From contig NZ_JAFIEU010000045.1 in assembly GCF_020832325.1 (NCBI RefSeq), positions 62,001 to 126,000 of the forward strand: a stretch of DNA of 64,000 nt, in the 5' to 3' direction. This DNA is from Lunatimonas sp. Its GTDB lineage: Bacteria > Bacteroidota > Bacteroidia > Cytophagales > Cyclobacteriaceae. Position 1 is the first letter of the stretch. Each line of letters begins with the position of its first letter. Positions 1 through 8,362 of the stretch are shown here, in pieces. The notes below the pieces were generated by a model, which worked only from the letters and a program-made list of their open reading frames with translations, was not told where the DNA came from and did not search any database. The position numbers were made by a program, and so were the translations under genes.

Positions 1-1
1 T

Positions 2-787
2 CGGAGCACACCAGTATCCGCAAAAGATATTCCCAGCTTCTCCGGCAGAGCCGCCGCAGACAATCCGGTTGCAAAGATCGGAGAAGACTATCTTTTCAGG
101 GGGATCACCCCTCGAGGCGAATACACCAAAGCAGAGCCAGAATACTATGAAAACTTCCAGTTGTTGGCTACCCTTAACCCCGACTCCGGTAAGTTGCACC
201 GTTTTCTACACCTAGCGAATGAAAGCCACTTTAGAAATGGTCAGGCTTACGACGCCCCCGAGATGATGCCTTCATTTGCCCTACGAGGAGATTCACTTTA
301 TGTAACCGTGGGCACCGATCCCAACCTATACCTATACCACCTAGACGACACCTCCGCACCGATTGCTGTCCATGAAATGGAACATACCTTGTTTTTCCCC
401 GGTCAGGGAAAAGCACCGGCCGAGGCAGATGTAAAAGGGATAGCGGTGGATGCGTCTGCCGGAAGAACCCGATCGCTTACCCTGGTGGACACCCTCCTAT
501 TGGCCTGTTACCATCCGGGGTTTGATCCGTTGGACAGGGAGCGGTATCAAAACCTAGAGGGGAATTACGGCGAATTCATGGCGGAAATGGAAGGCAAATA
601 TACCGATAGGTTGCTTATCATGAACCTGGAAGGAAAACGCTTGGCTGACCTGGAAATCCCCAATCAGCTGGACTACCGACAACTTCTCTATAGGAACGGC
701 GAATTGTGGTTTTTGTCGAGGTTCAACAAAGAGCAGGAAGAAGATTTCGTGAAACTTTATAAAGTACATATCGGCACAAAAAACTAG
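2..787 (+). CDS. Partial beta-propeller-like protein (DUF4221-like), 5' end outside the window
   Basis: The reading frame is open from base 2, so this is the C-terminal 261 residues of a longer protein. A TTG at 161 is not needed as a start, since the same frame continues upstream with sensible protein sequence. The visible part has recurring short beta-strand patterns ending in hydrophobic-aromatic clusters (for example LLIMNLEGKRLADLEIP and LYRNGELWFLSRF), as in the DUF4221/BF3164-like six-bladed propeller lipoproteins common in Cytophagales. I base that family link on general resemblance only. No catalytic motif is visible. The next gene follows after about 105 bases on the same strand. 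Confidence 0.6.
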   Translation, partial: RSTPVSAKDIPSFSGRAAADNPVAKIGEDYLFRGITPRGEYTKAEPEYYENFQLLATLNPDSGKLHRFLHLANESHFRNGQAYDAPEMMPSFALRGDSLYVTVGTDPNLYLYHLDDTSAPIAVHEMEHTLFFPGQGKAPAEADVKGIAVDASAGRTRSLTLVDTLLLACYHPGFDPLDRERYQNLEGNYGEFMAEMEGKYTDRLLIMNLEGKRLADLEIPNQLDYRQLLYRNGELWFLSRFNKEQEEDFVKLYKVHIGTKN

Positions 788-892
788 GTTTTCACAAGAA
801 CACCACATGGAATTGCCGGATCAAATTTCAAAAGGTTTTTTCCTTTTGGCGATTAACCCGTACCTTCGTGTCGAAAACGAATAGGGAAAAAC

Positions 893-1384
893 ATGAGAGT
901 TTGGTTTTTGTGCAAAGTAAAATATGCCAAGGAAAACGAGCAGGGACTGCTGAAGAACGTGTCTGAACAATATTTGGTAGACGCGGTATCCTTTACAGAA
1001 GCCGAAGCAAGGATTTACGATATGCTGGGCTCGGTCATTCGCGGCGATTTTCAGGTCACCAATATCAGCAAAAGTAATATTGTAGACGTCTTTTTTTTCG
1101 AGGACATCGATATTTGGCACAAATGCAAGATCACCTACATCGTTGCCGATGCGGATAGTGGTAAAGAAAAAAAAGTCACCCAATTTATGCTAGTGACTGC
1201 GCATCACGTGAAGGAAGCCTACGAACGAATTTACGAAAGCCTGAACAATATGCTGGTGACTTTTAATGTCCCTGAGGTAGTGGAAAGCCCCATCGTGGAG
1301 GTATTCCCCTATGAAAAAGACGACGATCTCAACCCTCCGATCCCCGAGAACCTCAAACCCCTGAATGAAGTAAACCCCTCTTAA
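893..1384 (+). CDS. DUF4494 domain-containing protein
   Basis: A 163-residue protein with no signal peptide or membrane segment. The opening MRVWFLCKVKY, the central EAEARIYDMLG and the later WHKCKITYIVAD match my memory of the Bacteroidota family DUF4494, and the length is usual for it. The protein is small, charged and probably cytosolic; its function is unknown. The last 20 residues are a proline-rich tail. It is flanked by unrelated genes and I see no operon partner. Confidence 0.8.
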   Translation: MRVWFLCKVKYAKENEQGLLKNVSEQYLVDAVSFTEAEARIYDMLGSVIRGDFQVTNISKSNIVDVFFFEDIDIWHKCKITYIVADADSGKEKKVTQFMLVTAHHVKEAYERIYESLNNMLVTFNVPEVVESPIVEVFPYEKDDDLNPPIPENLKPLNEVNPS

Positions 1385-1478
1385 CGAAGCCAGCCTTCAG
1401 CTAGTTCAACCATAAAAAGCAAATAACTTACTTTAAAATACATCTTTTATTATATTGCAGCCAAATTCGATCCTTGGC

Positions 1479-2171
1479 ATGAAAAATTTATTGCTTTTAA
1501 TCACCATTGTTTTAGCTTCTTCTCATCTCCTCCTAGGTCAGGATGATCGTAGAGACCGCATAGGGGTCGGTCTTGGCCCATCCAAGCTTTATGGGGACAA
1601 CACGGGGATCCATAGCGAGTTCAAGTTCAAGGTACTCCCAGCCCTAACACTAGATTTCAGCAAAAAGATACATGAAATGTTTGATGCCAAGGTAACTGCT
1701 GGTATCCAATCAATCCAAAGTGGTGATTTTTATAATCTTAACGAAATCAATAAAATAGCAGAAGCCAGTCTCCCCCACGCATTTACCGGGTCATTGATGT
1801 TTGCGGATATCATGCCAATTTATCAAATAAACCCAAATAAGAGCGGCTATCTCCCATCGTTAATAAAAGGCTATACAGGGCTTGGACTGGGCTTTTTTCA
1901 TTCCAGTAGACAGGATACCAGAAGGATAAACAATGATCTCGGTGGTTTCGTGGAGGAAACGTACGATGCCTCCAATTCAGGAATTTACATCCCTTTTCGT
2001 ATGGGAATTTACATGGAGCTTGAGAAAATCAACGGAGAGATTGGGCTGGAATCCACATTAATGATGGCTATATTTGGCCAGATGGAGGGAAACGATCAGC
2101 AGCAGAAGTCTATCAAGCCCGATGTTGCCGCTCAATTGCAGCTCTACTACCGCATTCCCATAGGGAAATAG
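1479..2171 (+). CDS. Secreted outer-membrane beta-barrel-like protein
   Basis: I chose the ATG at 1479 over the TTG at 1455 because it puts a clean signal peptide at the N-terminus (MKNLLLLITIVLASSHLLLG, cleavage near GQ-DD). The mature part has alternating glycine/aromatic segments such as GVGLGPSKLYGDN and YTGLGLGFFH and ends in QLQLYYRIPIGK, which looks like amphipathic strands of an outer-membrane barrel, although the last residue is not the usual aromatic one. It is 230 residues long. I do not recognise a named family. It sits about 70 bases before the GH32 gene, but nothing shows shared function. Confidence 0.65.
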   Translation: MKNLLLLITIVLASSHLLLGQDDRRDRIGVGLGPSKLYGDNTGIHSEFKFKVLPALTLDFSKKIHEMFDAKVTAGIQSIQSGDFYNLNEINKIAEASLPHAFTGSLMFADIMPIYQINPNKSGYLPSLIKGYTGLGLGFFHSSRQDTRRINNDLGGFVEETYDASNSGIYIPFRMGIYMELEKINGEIGLESTLMMAIFGQMEGNDQQQKSIKPDVAAQLQLYYRIPIGK

Positions 2172-2238
2172 TGGGTTTTGCCGTTTTGGGTCTACCTGAT
2201 GCGGATACAGTCAAGGTATAACATCATACGCTACACCA

Positions 2239-3738
2239 ATGAGAAATTTGCCCATCGCCATCATTGCCCTGCTGTGGATGCAGTGTGGGCACGGTTCGGA
2301 AACCACCCAAACGGAATCCAACGGGGACATGTATACAGAGACCTTTCGGCCCCAGTTTCACTTTTCACCCCCTAGCCAATGGATGAATGATCCCAACGGC
2401 ATGGTTTTTTACCAAGGCGAATACCATCTTTTTTACCAATATCACCCGGAAAGTACCGTATGGGGTCCTATGCACTGGGGACATGCCGTTTCAAAAGATC
2501 TCGTACATTGGGAAAACCTACCAATTGCCCTTTATCCCGATGAACTGGGTACTATTTTTTCGGGATCAGCTGTAATTGATCATCAGAATACCAGCGGACT
2601 GGGTAGTGACGACAATCCTCCCATGGTTGCTATATACACAAACCACCACGCAGAGAAGGAGCAAGCAGGTGACGTGGATTTTCAGGTGCAAAGTATTGCC
2701 TATAGCCTAGATAAAGGACGGTCCTGGACCAAATATGCCAAAAACCCCGTATTGGACAACCCCGGTATCCGGGATTTCAGAGACCCTAAGGTCTTTTGGC
2801 ATGGGCCTACTTCCAGGTGGGTTATGGCATTGGCTGTAGAAAAGGTCATCCACCTGTACACGTCTGAAAACCTGTTGGATTGGACATTTGCCAGTGAATT
2901 CGGTGAAGGTATTGGAGCAAAAGGTGGCGTATGGGAATGCCCGGATCTATTTCCCATGAATGACCCCAACGGATCCGAAAAATGGGTGATGCTGGTGAGC
3001 ATTAACCCCGGCGGTCCCAATCTCGGATCAGCCACGCAGTATTTTATCGGGAACTTTGACGGTAAGCAATTTACCCCTCTAGACACAGTCATTCGTTGGA
3101 TCGACTACGGTCCCGATAATTACGCCGGAGTCACATGGTCCAATATCCCAGATACCGACGGCAGAAGGCTTTTTATTGGCTGGATGAGCAACTGGCTTTA
3201 TGCAGGCGCCGTGCCCACCGTGACTTGGCGTAGCGCCAAGACCATCCCGCGGTCCCTTAGCCTGAAGGGAATACATGGCAAACACCTACTTCACTCCCAA
3301 CCCATTGACGAGCTACAGGGGCTTCGGAGAGATGAGACTGTCTTTTTAGATGAGAAGCGGTTTGATCTGCCCAGTGCGACTTCGGAAATTATTGTGGAGA
3401 TTCCAGATGGGGATTTGGAAAGCATCCTGGTCCAAAATGACTCCGGAGAGCAGGTCATTCTGCGGTTCGCAGACGGGAAGCTGGAACTGGATCGGACCCA
3501 GTCAGGATTGAGTGATTTTCACGCCGATTTCGCCAACGTTCACACCGCTCCCCTCGATGGAGTATCGGTCACATCGGTGCAGATTTTTTTGGACAGCAGC
3601 TCGATAGAGGTATTTATAAATTCAGGTGAATTGGTGATGACAGCTATCCTCTTTCCAACAGAACCATACCGCACCCTGGAGCTAACCGGAGGAATGACCA
3701 AAACACGCGTATTTTCTCTCGCCTCCATTTGGAAGTAA
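2239..3738 (+). CDS. Glycoside hydrolase family 32 lipoprotein (levanase/inulinase/invertase type)
   Basis: Hydrolyses beta-fructosyl bonds in sucrose, levan or inulin. All three GH32 acidic residues are visible: WMNDPNG with nucleophile Asp51, the FRDP motif with Asp182, and the WECPDLF motif with the acid/base Glu233. The five-bladed propeller spans about residues 38-340, and a C-terminal beta-sandwich runs to residue 499. The N-terminus is a short hydrophobic segment ending in Cys16 (LLWMQC), so it is probably a lipoprotein on the cell surface or in the periplasm. The next two genes encode a sugar porter and a fructokinase, giving a hydrolysis-uptake-phosphorylation set. Exo- or endo-action cannot be told from the sequence. 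Confidence 0.93.
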   Translation: MRNLPIAIIALLWMQCGHGSETTQTESNGDMYTETFRPQFHFSPPSQWMNDPNGMVFYQGEYHLFYQYHPESTVWGPMHWGHAVSKDLVHWENLPIALYPDELGTIFSGSAVIDHQNTSGLGSDDNPPMVAIYTNHHAEKEQAGDVDFQVQSIAYSLDKGRSWTKYAKNPVLDNPGIRDFRDPKVFWHGPTSRWVMALAVEKVIHLYTSENLLDWTFASEFGEGIGAKGGVWECPDLFPMNDPNGSEKWVMLVSINPGGPNLGSATQYFIGNFDGKQFTPLDTVIRWIDYGPDNYAGVTWSNIPDTDGRRLFIGWMSNWLYAGAVPTVTWRSAKTIPRSLSLKGIHGKHLLHSQPIDELQGLRRDETVFLDEKRFDLPSATSEIIVEIPDGDLESILVQNDSGEQVILRFADGKLELDRTQSGLSDFHADFANVHTAPLDGVSVTSVQIFLDSSSIEVFINSGELVMTAILFPTEPYRTLELTGGMTKTRVFSLASIWK

Positions 3739-3833
3739 TCGTATACTACGATTTATTTTCGCTGTAGGGTTTTATTATCTTGCTAAACTTTTTAGTTTTA
3801 TTCTTTGATCATAACCATGAACCCAACCAACTT

Positions 3834-5177
3834 ATGCAAATAAACAAATACGTGTTATTCCTTTCGGTGGTAGCTGCACTGGGCGGATTTCTTTTTGGAT
3901 TTGACACCGCGGTGATTTCCGGTGCCGAACGGTACATACAGCAGGCCTGGGGTCTGAGCGATTGGAGCCATGGGCTGGCTGTGGCGATTGCATTGTACGG
4001 CACCGTCATTGGAGCGCTGTTTGGAGGGATTCCTGCTGATAAATACGGTCGTAAAAAGTCCCTGATTTGGATTGGTATCCTCTATTTCGTGTCGGCGCTG
4101 GGCTCTGCCGTCGCTCCAGAGGTGATTTCGTTTATGGCATTCCGTTTTATCGGTGGCTTGGGCGTAGGGGCGTCTTCAGTAGTGGCTCCCATGTATATCA
4201 GCGAAATCTCCCCTGCCAAAAACCGCGGACAATTGGTTGCACTGTTTCAGTTTAACCTGGTGTTTGGGATACTAGTGGCCTATTTTAGCAATTACCTTAT
4301 AGACACCGCCATCGAAAACGAAAGTTGGCGCTGGATGCTTGGAATGGAGGCCATACCTGCATTGATTTACACCGTTTTGGTATTTAAGGTACCGCAAAGT
4401 CCGCGTTGGTTGATCGCAAAACACGGAAATTTCGAGGAAGCAGAACGCATCTTATCCAAAACCGATCCAACCGGGGTAAAGGAAGCCATTCGACTGGCGC
4501 TAGAAGAAAAAGAGCTTAACAAGTTGAAGGTGGGCTTTATGGCGCTCTTCAAAAACCAATACCTACACATCACGCTCTTGGCCGTTGTGATTGCGATGTT
4601 CAATCAGCTCTCTGGTATCAACGCCATCATCTATTTCGCCCCCAGAGTATTTGAGATGGCAGGCATCAGTGCCGAGAGCGCGTTGCTATCCACCGTAGGC
4701 ATCGGTGTCGTCAACTTACTAGCGACCATGATTGGTCTGTACCTTATCGATCGGATTGGTCGAAAAAAGCTGATGTACATCGGCTCCATTGGATATATTA
4801 TATCCCTCTCGCTCATCGCATACTCATTCTCCGGGGGGCAGTTGAGCGTAAGCCTGCTCCCGATATTTGTCTTTATGTTTATCGCTTCCCACGCCGTAGG
4901 GCAGGGCGCCGTAATTTGGGTATTCATCTCCGAGGTGTTTCCCAATGAACTACGCGCATATGGACAATCCATCGGTTGCTTCACCCACTGGATACTAGCT
5001 GCATTAATCGCCAATGTATTTCCTTTCTTTGCCAACCAATTCGGTCCGGTGCCGATTTTTGGTTTCTTTGCATTGATGATGGTTGTCCAGCTTCTCTGGG
5101 TAGCCCTGCGGATGCCCGAAACCAAAGGCCGCTCTTTGGAAGAAATCCAACAAGACCTAAAGAAAAGCCATGCCTAA
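3834..5177 (+). CDS. MFS sugar porter, probably fructose/hexose
   Basis: A 447-residue, 12-helix inner-membrane transporter of the sugar porter family. Signatures are GGIPADKYGRKK between helices 2 and 3, PQSPRWL before the central loop, DRIGRKK in the second half and PETKGRSLEEI at the C-terminus. I chose ATG 3834 (MQINKYVLFLSVVAALGG) rather than the TTG at 3780, because it starts right before the first helix as in relatives. The stop codon overlaps the fructokinase start by 8 bases, so the two are translationally coupled. From its neighbours the substrate is most likely fructose released by the GH32 enzyme. Confidence 0.92.
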   Translation: MQINKYVLFLSVVAALGGFLFGFDTAVISGAERYIQQAWGLSDWSHGLAVAIALYGTVIGALFGGIPADKYGRKKSLIWIGILYFVSALGSAVAPEVISFMAFRFIGGLGVGASSVVAPMYISEISPAKNRGQLVALFQFNLVFGILVAYFSNYLIDTAIENESWRWMLGMEAIPALIYTVLVFKVPQSPRWLIAKHGNFEEAERILSKTDPTGVKEAIRLALEEKELNKLKVGFMALFKNQYLHITLLAVVIAMFNQLSGINAIIYFAPRVFEMAGISAESALLSTVGIGVVNLLATMIGLYLIDRIGRKKLMYIGSIGYIISLSLIAYSFSGGQLSVSLLPIFVFMFIASHAVGQGAVIWVFISEVFPNELRAYGQSIGCFTHWILAALIANVFPFFANQFGPVPIFGFFALMMVVQLLWVALRMPETKGRSLEEIQQDLKKSHA

Positions 5178-6054
5178 AAAAGCGATCTGTTTTGGGGAAA
5201 TGCTTTGGGATGTGTTTCCGAAGAAAAAAATTGCCGGTGGTGCTCCCATGAATGTGGCCCTGCACCTGCAACACTTGGGCTTGGACACTTCCATGATTTC
5301 CCGGGTCGGAAAAGACAAATTGGGCAGGGAACTCTTCCGCTTTGTGGAACGCTACGGACTGGATACCTCGTTGATCCAAGAAGACGGAGAGCTTCCCACA
5401 GGGACCGTCCATGTGAACGATACAGACCCGGAAAACATCCAATACGACATCGTAAAACCTGCAGCCTGGGACCGGGTTACCTGGAATGAAACAATGCAGC
5501 GGGCAGTCCGTACGGCAGATGTCTTTGTATACGGCAGCCTAGCAGCCAGAGAACCAACAAGCCGAGAGACGCTCTTTTCACTTCTGAAAAACACCGATAG
5601 CCTTAAGGTGTTGGATATGAATCTGCGGCCTCCGTTTTATACAGCTGAGCTGATAGAAGAGCTCCTAAAGTCCTGCCATATTCTAAAAATCAATGAGGAG
5701 GAACTTTCCAAAATTGCCTCCTTCCAGGATTTACCTTCCAAAACCAGCACGGCGCTGGAAAGATTATCGGAGCAGTTTGACTTGGACCTAATCTGTGTTA
5801 CATTGGGTGCTAAAGGCGCCCTGCTTTTTCAGGACGGGGAAATTGTTTCTCACCCGGGTTACCCCGTGGAGGTTGCAGACACAGTGGGTTCTGGCGATGC
5901 CTTTTTGGCCGGGTTTATTACCAAGTATTTGGACCACCAATCACCTGAACAAACGCTGGATTACGCCTGTGCCTTGGGTGCTTTGGTGGCCACCATGGAA
6001 GGCGGCACTCCCACATACGCCATAGCAGATGTTGAGGCCCTCCGGAAAAACTAA
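5170..6054 (+). CDS. PfkB-family carbohydrate kinase (fructokinase)
   Basis: Phosphorylates a sugar, most likely fructose to fructose 6-phosphate, in the cytosol. It is 294 residues, the normal size. The sugar-binding GGAPMNVA is at residues 23-30 and the PfkB signature DTVGSGDAF at 237-245 contains the catalytic base Asp243 and the anion-hole glycines. The start overlaps the end of the transporter gene by 8 bases, and with the upstream GH32 gene this makes a three-gene fructan-use unit. Other ribokinase-family substrates cannot be ruled out by sequence; the assignment to fructose rests on context. Confidence 0.9.
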   Translation: MPKKAICFGEMLWDVFPKKKIAGGAPMNVALHLQHLGLDTSMISRVGKDKLGRELFRFVERYGLDTSLIQEDGELPTGTVHVNDTDPENIQYDIVKPAAWDRVTWNETMQRAVRTADVFVYGSLAAREPTSRETLFSLLKNTDSLKVLDMNLRPPFYTAELIEELLKSCHILKINEEELSKIASFQDLPSKTSTALERLSEQFDLDLICVTLGAKGALLFQDGEIVSHPGYPVEVADTVGSGDAFLAGFITKYLDHQSPEQTLDYACALGALVATMEGGTPTYAIADVEALRKN

Positions 6055-6057
6055 AAA

Positions 6058-6082
6058 AAAGGCCTCCGAATAGAAGGCCTTT
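6058..6082. terminator. Bidirectional intrinsic terminator between convergent genes
   Basis: The arms AAAGGCCT (6058-6065) and AGGCCTTT (6075-6082) form an 8-bp stem. Eight A residues precede it on the plus strand, giving a strong U tract for the minus-strand gene ending at 6112; the plus-strand tail is weaker. It separates the fructokinase gene from the convergent outer-membrane protein gene. Confidence 0.8.
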
Positions 6083-6111
6083 AAAAATATTTCTAGAAGT
6101 TTTCAGCGGGA

Positions 6112-6720
6112 TTAGAAACTTATCCCTACGGAAACCTTGAATCCACGATTGTACACCTCCGCTTGGGAATCCTTAAAAACAGGAGTTAGCCCTAGGTCAT
6201 AACTAGCTTGTAAGTTCAACCCGACGGGTAGATTATATCCCAATCCAACCACTAAGCCTGCATCGATGTCGTTGATTGCATCGGTATTCCATCCCAGTGT
6301 ACTTCCCAACACATTGGCCTCAAACTTGGAGCCCATCAGGATAGACCCCTGCGGCCCTGCGAAGAAATTAAACCCTTCACCGGCGTAAAACCTAAACAAG
6401 ATCGGCACGTCCAGGTAATTCAAAATAGCCCTGGAATCGGCAAAATCATCATTTTGCGTACCTTTAACCGAATAGTAAACACCCGGCTCAATGGCAAATC
6501 TGTCCACTACGAACATGTTAGCAAAAATACCTGCGTGAAACCCGACCCGGTTGGTGTAATCGTTGCTGCTTACATCCGATCCTCCCCAGTTGAAGAAATT
6601 CGCACAACCCCGGATTCCAAAGCTTGCTTTCTGCTCCTCTGCCGGGCTTCTCATCTGCGCATGGGCGGCAATAATTCCCGCTCCCATAAACACCAAAACT
6701 AATAAAGACAATTTTTTCAT
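6112..6720 (-). CDS. Outer-membrane beta-barrel protein (PorT/OMP_b-brl family)
   Basis: A 202-residue exported protein. I chose the ATG at 6720 (MKKLSLLVLVFMGAGIIAAHAQ, cleavage after AHA), which gives a textbook signal peptide; the upstream in-frame start at 6750 would add ten residues before it. The mature part shows typical small-barrel motifs: FGIRGCANFFNWGG, FHAGIFANMF, FAIEPGVYYSVKG, and the ending NRGFKVSVGISF with a terminal Phe, as in OmpA-like or PorT-like barrels. The substrate or role is unknown. It is a single gene between a terminator and the racemase operon. Confidence 0.82.
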   Translation of the reverse strand: MKKLSLLVLVFMGAGIIAAHAQMRSPAEEQKASFGIRGCANFFNWGGSDVSSNDYTNRVGFHAGIFANMFVVDRFAIEPGVYYSVKGTQNDDFADSRAILNYLDVPILFRFYAGEGFNFFAGPQGSILMGSKFEANVLGSTLGWNTDAINDIDAGLVVGLGYNLPVGLNLQASYDLGLTPVFKDSQAEVYNRGFKVSVGISF

Positions 6721-6832
6721 GGTAACTAATCTAATTGGTTCAGCTACCACGATATTCTAATACTATGCCAAACTATCGTCGCCGATAGCAGCCCAGACAC
6801 AACATCCTGACAATAAAAGAGATAAAAAACTC

Positions 6833-7903
6833 TTATACCACACGCTTTTCAATGTAGCTAGAATTTAACACAGCCAAAGCCCCCATATATTTTAGCTTGA
6901 AGGCAATTAAATCCCCAACCTTATACCCATTGGGGTTTTGCTGAAGATTAAGGATCAACATATCGGAACTACCTCCTATAATCTCAAAATCATCATCTAC
7001 AGGTATCAAGTATTTGGGGTCCACATCAAGCAGACCAATGTCAATAATCGCCCGGTAACTGGTCTTTCCGTATAGAGATTCGTCTACTTCCATCACTTCC
7101 CCTTGAGGGTTCGCCGCCAGAACACCGCTTGGTAGCAGGGGTTTTTCCTGCATCTCGATGATTTCTACAAACAACTCAAATACGTCCCCGTGCATGCCCT
7201 CGATCACTGTATCTTCAAATAGATCGATGCCAAAATAGAGCGTTTCGCCCACGCGGAAATGATTAATTCCCTTGGGCAGCTGTTTGTGAAGCATGAGTGG
7301 AATGGTTACCGATGTCCCCGCAGATACCCAGGGAATTTCCTTCGAGAATTTCAACTCTATGATCTGCTTGTAGAGGGAAAGCTGAATAAGCTTGTCAGCT
7401 GAAGGCAATACCCCGTTTAGGCAGTTGAGGTTGGTCCCTAAGCCGATGATCTCCAGATTGGGCAGGTCGAATACTTTTTCGTAAAACTCCACCAAATGGT
7501 CCCCCATTACCCCTTCCCTAAGGTCTCCCGTTTCCACCATGATGATGATTTTGTGCATTTTACCCTGCTTCACCGCCTCGTCGCTGATCCATCGGATGGT
7601 ATTCAATTCACTGTTAAGGCTCACATCGGCATAGCGGACCATGTCCGCAAGGTTTCTTTTAGAGGGCGGTTTGATATACACCGTCTGCACGTTGGGGTTA
7701 ATTTCCTTGATTTTTCGAAGATTACTAATCCGTGAGTCGTGCACTTCATCTACGCCCAAGTCAATCAGTTCCTTCAAATACCGCCTGTTTCCACACAGCA
7801 TCTTCGATACCACCCCCCAAGCTACGCCGTGGATGTTGAAATGGTTTTTCAAGAATTCGAAGTTGTCTTGAAGTTTTTCTTTGTAAAGGTTTAGGAATGC
7901 CAT
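6833..7903 (-). CDS. Alanine/ornithine-racemase-like PLP enzyme (fold type III)
   Basis: A 356-residue PLP enzyme of the alanine racemase N-terminal domain superfamily. The PLP lysine is probably Lys34 in GVVSKMLCGN, and TIM-barrel signatures such as VDEVHDSRISNLRKI and IMVETGDLREGV follow. It resembles the clostridial ornithine racemase (Orr) branch more than Alr, but the substrate cannot be set from sequence. It is the last gene of a three-gene minus-strand operon, one base after the GNAT stop, behind a Na+ symporter. The context suggests conversion of an imported amino acid. Confidence 0.8.
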   Translation of the reverse strand: MAFLNLYKEKLQDNFEFLKNHFNIHGVAWGVVSKMLCGNRRYLKELIDLGVDEVHDSRISNLRKIKEINPNVQTVYIKPPSKRNLADMVRYADVSLNSELNTIRWISDEAVKQGKMHKIIIMVETGDLREGVMGDHLVEFYEKVFDLPNLEIIGLGTNLNCLNGVLPSADKLIQLSLYKQIIELKFSKEIPWVSAGTSVTIPLMLHKQLPKGINHFRVGETLYFGIDLFEDTVIEGMHGDVFELFVEIIEMQEKPLLPSGVLAANPQGEVMEVDESLYGKTSYRAIIDIGLLDVDPKYLIPVDDDFEIIGGSSDMLILNLQQNPNGYKVGDLIAFKLKYMGALAVLNSSYIEKRVV

Positions 7904-7904
7904 G

Positions 7905-8345
7905 TCATTTCGTAAGTCTCATTTCCAAGTATTTGTTTGTAAAGCCCAACTTCTCATAGAGGTTCCTGGCCGGATTGTCAGGCTCCACATGCAGTGCGAT
8001 ACTGCCTTGCGCCATATTTATAGCCATTTGCATCAGGCGTTTACCGAGCCCCTTACCCCGTTGCGATGCATCCACAGCTATATAAACCAAGATATTTTCG
8101 GGTATATACCCAGACATGCCCGTTTTATTCACGACAACAGTTCCTACCACTAGGTTCTCTTCACGTGCCAGAACCGCGAATCCGCCCTTGTCCACAGCTT
8201 GATCCAACGCGTAGTCTAGACAGCGCATGATATGTTCGTGTGGATCTCCGTATTGGTCCAAATGCTGAAAAAGAAAATCTGCAATTTCTTTCTTCTGCAA
8301 ATAGGTCGCGTTATCGATAGCCGTAATTGTCTGAAATACTGTCAT
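7905..8345 (-). CDS. GNAT family N-acetyltransferase
   Basis: A 146-residue GNAT-fold protein. The acetyl-CoA pyrophosphate loop is QRGKGLG in VAVDASQRGKGLGKRLMQ-type context, and the C-terminal NPARNLYEKLGF is the usual GNAT motif B region. It probably acetylates a small molecule or amino acid in the cytosol. It lies between a symporter gene (17-base gap) and a racemase-like gene (1-base gap), so it is probably co-transcribed with both and may act on the same amino acid. The acceptor is not predictable. Confidence 0.85.
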   Translation of the reverse strand: MTVFQTITAIDNATYLQKKEIADFLFQHLDQYGDPHEHIMRCLDYALDQAVDKGGFAVLAREENLVVGTVVVNKTGMSGYIPENILVYIAVDASQRGKGLGKRLMQMAINMAQGSIALHVEPDNPARNLYEKLGFTNKYLEMRLTK

Positions 8346-8362
8346 TATTTAAATGATTTTTG

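Noticed and set aside
4631-5125. A 164-codon minus-strand frame inside the sugar porter gene
   Set aside because: It is antisense to a clear MFS gene and has no recognisable protein features.
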